Position numbers and translations under genes: made by a program | The notes under the pieces: model-generated | Seen by the model: only the letters and a program-made list of their open reading frames with translations | The model's database searches: none | What the model was told of the DNA's origin: nothing | In this document: piece by piece, positions 60,600 through 64,000 of the stretch | How the letters are laid out: the number at the start of each line of letters is the position of its first letter | Position numbering within the stretch: position 1 is the first letter of the stretch | NCBI RefSeq assembly: GCF_006740045.1 | Contig: NZ_AP019749.1 | Span: 1,631,001-1,695,000, forward strand | DNA: 64,000 nucleotides | Reading direction: 5' to 3' | Origin: Comamonas terrigena NBRC 13299 | Lineage (GTDB): Bacteria; Pseudomonadota; Gammaproteobacteria; Burkholderiales; Burkholderiaceae_C

Positions 60600-61118
60600 A
60601 TGACAGACGCAACGAACAATTCACCAAGCGATGCCGATGAAGGCCTGCAGCAGGACAGCGGCCTGGACCGCATCGACCGGCGCATTCTTGCCATCCTGCA
60701 GGACGATGGCCGCATCTCCAACCTGAAATTGGCCGAACGCGTGGCCCTGTCGCCCACCGCCGTGCTGGCCCGCGTGCAGCGCCTGACGCGCGAAAAGTTC
60801 ATCCTGGGCTACGAAGCCCGGCTGAACCCCCAGAAGCTGGGGGTCGGCATGCTGGTGTTTGTGGAAGTGCTGCTGGACCGCACCACGCCCAATGTGTTCG
60901 ATGAATTCAAAGCCGCCGTGCAGGTGCATCCCGAGGTGATGGAATGCCATATGGTGGCCGGCGGCTTTGACTATCTGCTCAAGACCCGCATGGCCGACAT
61001 GCACGCCTACCGCGCGTTCGCAGGCCGCGTGCTGTGGCAACTGCCCGGCGTTCGCGAGACGCGCACCTATGCGGTGATGGAAGAGGTCAAGGACGAGGCA
61101 CGGCTGCCGATGCGCTGA
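60600..61118 (+). CDS. Lrp/AsnC-family regulator, probable PutR
   Basis: Transcriptional regulator of 172 residues. After a polar 20-residue tail, the helix-turn-helix reads LDRIDRRILAILQDDGRISNLKLAERVALSPTAVLARVQRL, followed by the ligand-binding AsnC domain (LGVGMLVFVEVLLDRTTP, VMECHMVAGGFDYLLKTR). It is divergent from putA, the arrangement known for Lrp-type PutR activators in alpha- and betaproteobacteria, so proline-responsive control of putA is likely. ATG 60600 has no clear ribosome site. Confidence 0.92.
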   Translation: MTDATNNSPSDADEGLQQDSGLDRIDRRILAILQDDGRISNLKLAERVALSPTAVLARVQRLTREKFILGYEARLNPQKLGVGMLVFVEVLLDRTTPNVFDEFKAAVQVHPEVMECHMVAGGFDYLLKTRMADMHAYRAFAGRVLWQLPGVRETRTYAVMEEVKDEARLPMR

Positions 61119-61258
61119 GCAGCGGCAGGCCCCGACCTGTCCGGCCCGTCGCACCATGGCTTGTGCGGGCTCTTCAGGCCGCCGTCGAGCGACGAAGGCC
61201 GCGAAGGCACCGGCAGTCTCCCTGCCCGAGGTTGGAATGGATCGGCGGGTGATCCGTT

Positions 61259-61738
61259 TCAGTGCAGTCCGGCTTTGTCCAGCCCGAACATCTGGTCCTT
61301 CGAGCCCGGCAGGTTGCGAAAGGCCACATTGAGGCGGTTCCAGCCGTTGATGGCCACCACGCGGAAGGTGAGCTCGGAGAGCTCGGTGTCCTCGAAGTGC
61401 TCGCGGGCGGCGGCATAGAGTTCGTCCGGGACCCCTTCGCCCTGGATTCTCGTCAGCGCTTCGGTCCAGGCCAGGGCCATGCGCTCTTGCGGCGTGAACA
61501 GCGTGGACTCCCGCCAGATGGTGAGGTGGTGCAGGCGCAGCTCGCGCTCACCGTGGAGCCTGGCCTGCTTGACGTGCATGTCGAGGCAGAAGGCACATCC
61601 GTTCAGTTGCGAAGCACGAATGTCCACCAGCAGGGCGAGGCTCTGGTCCAGCTTGCCGGCCATGCCGAACGCGAGATATTTCCTGAACAGGTCGGGCGAG
61701 GTTTGCATGTAGTCGAGGCGTGGCGAATGTGCAGTCAT
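61259..61738 (-). CDS. AhpD-like carboxymuconolactone decarboxylase-family protein
   Basis: A 159-residue protein with the AhpD core: LVDIRASQLNGCAFCLDMHVKQAR, whose CxxC (Cys48, Cys51) and His55 form the peroxidase-like redox site. Members of this family are the standard genomic and regulatory partner of ECF41 sigma factors. Immediately upstream (61799-61825) is an exact ECF41-type promoter, and the sigma gene lies just beyond. AAGGAA sits six bases before ATG 61738; an overlapping ATG at 61744 has no spacing. Substrate unknown. Confidence 0.92.
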   Translation of the reverse strand: MTAHSPRLDYMQTSPDLFRKYLAFGMAGKLDQSLALLVDIRASQLNGCAFCLDMHVKQARLHGERELRLHHLTIWRESTLFTPQERMALAWTEALTRIQGEGVPDELYAAAREHFEDTELSELTFRVVAINGWNRLNVAFRNLPGSKDQMFGLDKAGLH

Positions 61739-61798
61739 GGTCATTTCCTTGGTACAGGTTGGCGTACCGGGCTTGCAGCAAGCGCGGGACATGAACAA

Positions 61799-61825
61799 GA
61801 CGACAGGGCCGGGTGCTTTGTGACA
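61799..61825 (-). promoter_or_regulatory. ECF41-type promoter of the AhpD-like gene
   Basis: On the minus strand TGTCACA (61825-61819) and CGTC (61802-61799) are separated by exactly 16 bases, matching the published ECF41 promoter pattern. Transcription would start near 61792, giving a leader of about 54 bases to ATG 61738. It lies in the 103-bp gap between the sigma gene and its target. Confidence 0.88.
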
Positions 61826-61841
61826 TGCGCACCGGATTTTT

Positions 61842-62789
61842 CTAATCCTGCACCGCCTGCTTCTGCACGATCCCGGCCAGCTTGTCCGGGTTGCGCTGTA
61901 TGTAGAGTGCGCCGATGCGGCTTTCTGCCCCGGTGGCAGGGGTGAGAGTGATGGTCTGCACCGGTGCGCCATGGTTGTGATCGTCCACGATCAGGCAGCC
62001 AGGCAGACCATTGACCACGGTCGGCACAATGCGCCAGCCACGGTTGTGCTCCAGCTTCGCCCAGCCGATCAGGGCCTTGGCAATGCCGACGCTGCCGCAC
62101 AGCGGCCTGGTGATTGCGCTGACCTTGCCGCCGCCATCGGCCACCATCACCGCGTCGCTTGCCAGCACCTGCGCCAATGCGTGGATGTCCCGGGTGCGTA
62201 TGGCCTGGGCAAAGGCTGCGGCCAGGCGCTGGCGCTCCTCGTCGGCAACTTCGCAGCGTGCGTAGCCCGCCTTGATGTGCCGGCGTGCCCGGCTGACCAG
62301 CTGGCGGCAGGCGTCGGTGCCGCGGTCGAGATGGCGGCCGATCTCTTCGTACTCCAAATCGAACACGTCGTGCAGCAGGAAGGCTGCACGCTCCAGCGGT
62401 GACAGGCGCTCCAGCGCCAGCATGAAGGCCACCGAGACGTCCTGGGCAAATTCCGTCTGCCGCTCGGGACTGGGGGCCCAGCCAAACAGCAGGTCGTCCT
62501 CGAGCAGCGGCTCGGGCAGCCAGATGCCTATGTACTGTTCGCGCCGCACCGCTGCCGACCCCAGCTTGTCGAGGCACAGATTGGTGGTCAGGCGTGACAG
62601 GTAGGCGCCCGGATTGTCGATCCCGCTCTCGTCCACCTCGACCCAGCGCAGCCAGGTGTCCTGCACGATGTCTTCTGCCTCCGCGCGCGAGCCCAGCATG
62701 CGATAGGCCAGCGCCCGCAGCCTGCGTGCATGTTCGGCGTCATAGCGGCGTGCGCGTTCGTCGGGAGAGTAGGGATTTTTCTGGATCAC
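61842..62789 (-). CDS. ECF41-family RNA polymerase sigma factor (SigJ type)
   Basis: Extracytoplasmic-function sigma factor of 315 residues with regions sigma2 (RALAYRMLGSRAEAEDIVQDTWLRWV, about 26-50) and sigma4 (ALERLSPLERAAFLLHDVFDLEYEEIGRHLDR, about 125-156). A C-terminal SnoaL-like domain (about 185-310) serves as a built-in regulator in place of an anti-sigma factor. The ECF41 hallmarks are all present: WLPEP (90-94) in the linker, DGGGK (218-222) and NPDKL (300-304). The start is taken as GTG 62789, with GAGAG nine bases upstream; it fits a 35-base leader from the promoter at 62832-62858. It regulates itself and the AhpD-like neighbour by promoter match. Confidence 0.93.
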   Translation of the reverse strand: MIQKNPYSPDERARRYDAEHARRLRALAYRMLGSRAEAEDIVQDTWLRWVEVDESGIDNPGAYLSRLTTNLCLDKLGSAAVRREQYIGIWLPEPLLEDDLLFGWAPSPERQTEFAQDVSVAFMLALERLSPLERAAFLLHDVFDLEYEEIGRHLDRGTDACRQLVSRARRHIKAGYARCEVADEERQRLAAAFAQAIRTRDIHALAQVLASDAVMVADGGGKVSAITRPLCGSVGIAKALIGWAKLEHNRGWRIVPTVVNGLPGCLIVDDHNHGAPVQTITLTPATGAESRIGALYIQRNPDKLAGIVQKQAVQD

Positions 62790-62831
62790 GGGTGCGGTCT
62801 CTCGGCTCGCCCCAAGCGGGCGCACCAGTAT

Positions 62832-62858
62832 GACGACATAGCCTTCATGGGTGTGACA
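62832..62858 (-). promoter_or_regulatory. ECF41-type promoter of the sigma factor gene
   Basis: On the minus strand TGTCACA (62858-62852) and CGTC (62835-62832) have exactly 16 bases between them, as in the promoter at 61799-61825. Transcription would begin about 62825, some 35 bases before GTG 62789, indicating autoregulation. Confidence 0.85.
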
Positions 62859-63026
62859 TGAACGGCCGCGCTGTGGCTCCGGCGGCCGGGAACAGCTGGC
62901 GCATGGCCCTGCGGGGTCAGCAGGCGGAATGCCGACCGGCTGGTGCAGGCTCTTGTCCTGTCCCTCTTTCCCAGAAGCCGTCGCAGGGGCAGGCGAATAG
63001 GTACCACATGAGACAATCGCGCCACC

Positions 63027-64000
63027 ATGAGTGACCAGAACGACAAGATTTCCCCCGATACCGAGTACGCCGCCATGCCCGCCGCCGACCCCAACCTGCC
63101 CGAGGGCTGGCTGGAGGTGGTGTCCATGGACATGGAGGCCAAGGGTGTGGCCCGCAAGCCCGACGGCAAGGTGGTGTTCATTGACGGCGCCCTGCCGACC
63201 GAGCTGGTCACGGCCAATGTGCACCGCAAGAAGAACAACTGGGAAGCCGCCAGCCTGCGCGAGATCCACCGCGAATCCGCGCAGCGGGTGAAGCCCGGCT
63301 GCCCCAACGCCGGCCTGCACGAAGGTGCCTGCGGCGGCTGCAAGATGCAGCACATGCATGTCGCAGCCCAGGTGGCCGTCAAGCAGCGCGTGCTGGAAGA
63401 CAATCTGTGGCACCTGGGCAAGGTGAAGCCTGAAACCCTGTTGCGCCCCATCGAAGGCCCGACCTGGGGCTACCGCTACCGCGCCCGCCTGTCGGTGCGC
63501 TATGTGATCAAGAAGGGCAAGGTGCTGGTGGGCTTCCATGAGCGCAAGAGCCGCTATATTGCCGACATGGAAACCTGCAAGGTGCTGCCGCCCCATGTGG
63601 ATGCCATGCTGATGCCCATGCGGGCACTGATTGCCAGCCTGGATGCGCGCGAGACCTGCCCGCAGATCGAAGTAGCCTGCGGCGACGACGTGACGGCCCT
63701 GGTGCTGCGCCACCTGGAGCCCTTGAGCGACGCCGACCTGCAGCGTTTGCGTGACTTCGGCACGCAGTACGACGTGCAGTGGTGGCTGCAGCCCAAGGGG
63801 CCGGACACCGTGCACCTGATGGAGCAGGGCGGTACCCAGCTGGCGTATTCCCTGCCGGACTTCGGCATCACCATGCCGTTCAAGCCAACCGACTTCACCC
63901 AGGTGAATCCGCACATCAACCGCGTGCTGGTGACGCGTTCGCTGCGCCTGCTGGCGGCGCAGAAGACCGATCGCGTGATTGACTGGTTCTGCGGTCTGGG
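63027..64000 (+). CDS. rlmD: 23S rRNA (uracil(1939)-C5)-methyltransferase RlmD (3' end cut off)
   Basis: SAM-dependent methyltransferase with an iron-sulfur cluster. The first 324 residues are visible: an N-terminal TRAM-like OB domain ([30 protein letters not shown]), the cluster cysteines in [18 protein letters not shown] (about residues 92-109), a further Cys near METCKVL, and the start of the methyltransferase domain with [12 protein letters not shown] and VIDWFCGLG at the window edge. The catalytic cysteine region lies beyond. It is divergent from the ECF41 sigma gene with 237 bp between start codons. Confidence 0.93.
   Translation, partial: MSDQNDKISPDTEYAAMPAADPNLPEGWLEVVSMDMEAKGVARKPDGKVVFIDGALPTELVTANVHRKKNNWEAASLREIHRESAQRVKPGCPNAGLHEGACGGCKMQHMHVAAQVAVKQRVLEDNLWHLGKVKPETLLRPIEGPTWGYRYRARLSVRYVIKKGKVLVGFHERKSRYIADMETCKVLPPHVDAMLMPMRALIASLDARETCPQIEVACGDDVTALVLRHLEPLSDADLQRLRDFGTQYDVQWWLQPKGPDTVHLMEQGGTQLAYSLPDFGITMPFKPTDFTQVNPHINRVLVTRSLRLLAAQKTDRVIDWFCGL

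Noticed and set aside
1..64000. CRISPR arrays, insertion sequences or prophage genes
   Set aside because: No regularly spaced repeats, transposase or phage structural genes were seen on either strand.

Overview
The window is a high-GC, gene-dense stretch of a betaproteobacterial chromosome. Protein families and gene neighbourhoods (cbb3 oxidase operon with an Fnr-type box, phasin, Bug-type solute receptor, a second-type infA, DUF934 inside the cys cluster, ECF41 sigma factor) point to the Burkholderiales, most likely the Comamonadaceae. The genus cannot be fixed from this sequence alone. No insertion sequence, prophage, integrase or CRISPR array was seen. It reads as ordinary core chromosome with a few small accessory islands.

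Layout. 1-770: 3' part of lgt. 992-4258: malonyl-CoA decarboxylase, Bug receptor and enoyl-CoA hydratase, probably one malonate/acyl-CoA operon. 4435-12679: divergent universal stress gene, then ccoI-ccoS-ccoNOQP-ccoG-ccoH, the complete cbb3-type cytochrome oxidase and its assembly genes, with Fnr boxes before ccoI and before ccoN. 12898-15680 (minus): SDR dehydrogenase, iron-type periplasmic binding protein and phasin. 15943-24869 (plus): thioesterase, pncB, nhaD, an HD-GYP-like protein, a 2-hydroxyacid dehydrogenase, rmuC and an MFS transporter. 24952-35732 (mostly minus): LOG protein, crcB, six-gene mnh/pha cation antiporter operon, ComEA-like protein, SBF-like symporter and psd. 35881-39005: HPP-CBS protein, infA and two identical tRNA-Pro(TGG) genes enclosing two orphan genes. 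39213-40553: a globin-coupled diguanylate cyclase.

40708-47573 (minus): the assimilatory sulfate reduction cluster cysI-DUF934-cysH-cysD-cysN followed by fdxA and a ferredoxin-NADP reductase. 47886-51064: a membrane protein, an Lrp-type regulator and divergent ornithine cyclodeaminase plus arginase. 51188-54598 (minus): mnmC, a TRIC/UPF0126 membrane protein behind a tandem glycine riboswitch, and a YggX-type protein. 54740-56002: orphan sulfate-binding protein and a tiny ORF, followed by about 700 bp without a convincing gene. 56761-61118: putA with a divergent Lrp-type regulator. 61259-62789 (minus): an ECF41 sigma factor and an AhpD-like partner, each preceded by an exact match to the ECF41 promoter. 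63027-end: 5' part of rlmD.

How the genes fit together. Arginase (arginine to ornithine), ornithine cyclodeaminase (ornithine to proline) and PutA (proline to glutamate) form an arginine-to-glutamate route split over two loci, each next to its own Lrp-family regulator. The cys cluster has no cysJ, and fdxA plus its reductase sit directly downstream as a possible electron source. The cbb3 cluster carries its own low-oxygen control sites. I found no clearly new multi-gene system. The most informative signals are the two matched ECF41 promoters, the tandem glycine riboswitch ahead of a TRIC-family gene, the PAPS-type CysH without a visible APS kinase, and the duplicated tRNA-Pro flanking orphan genes.
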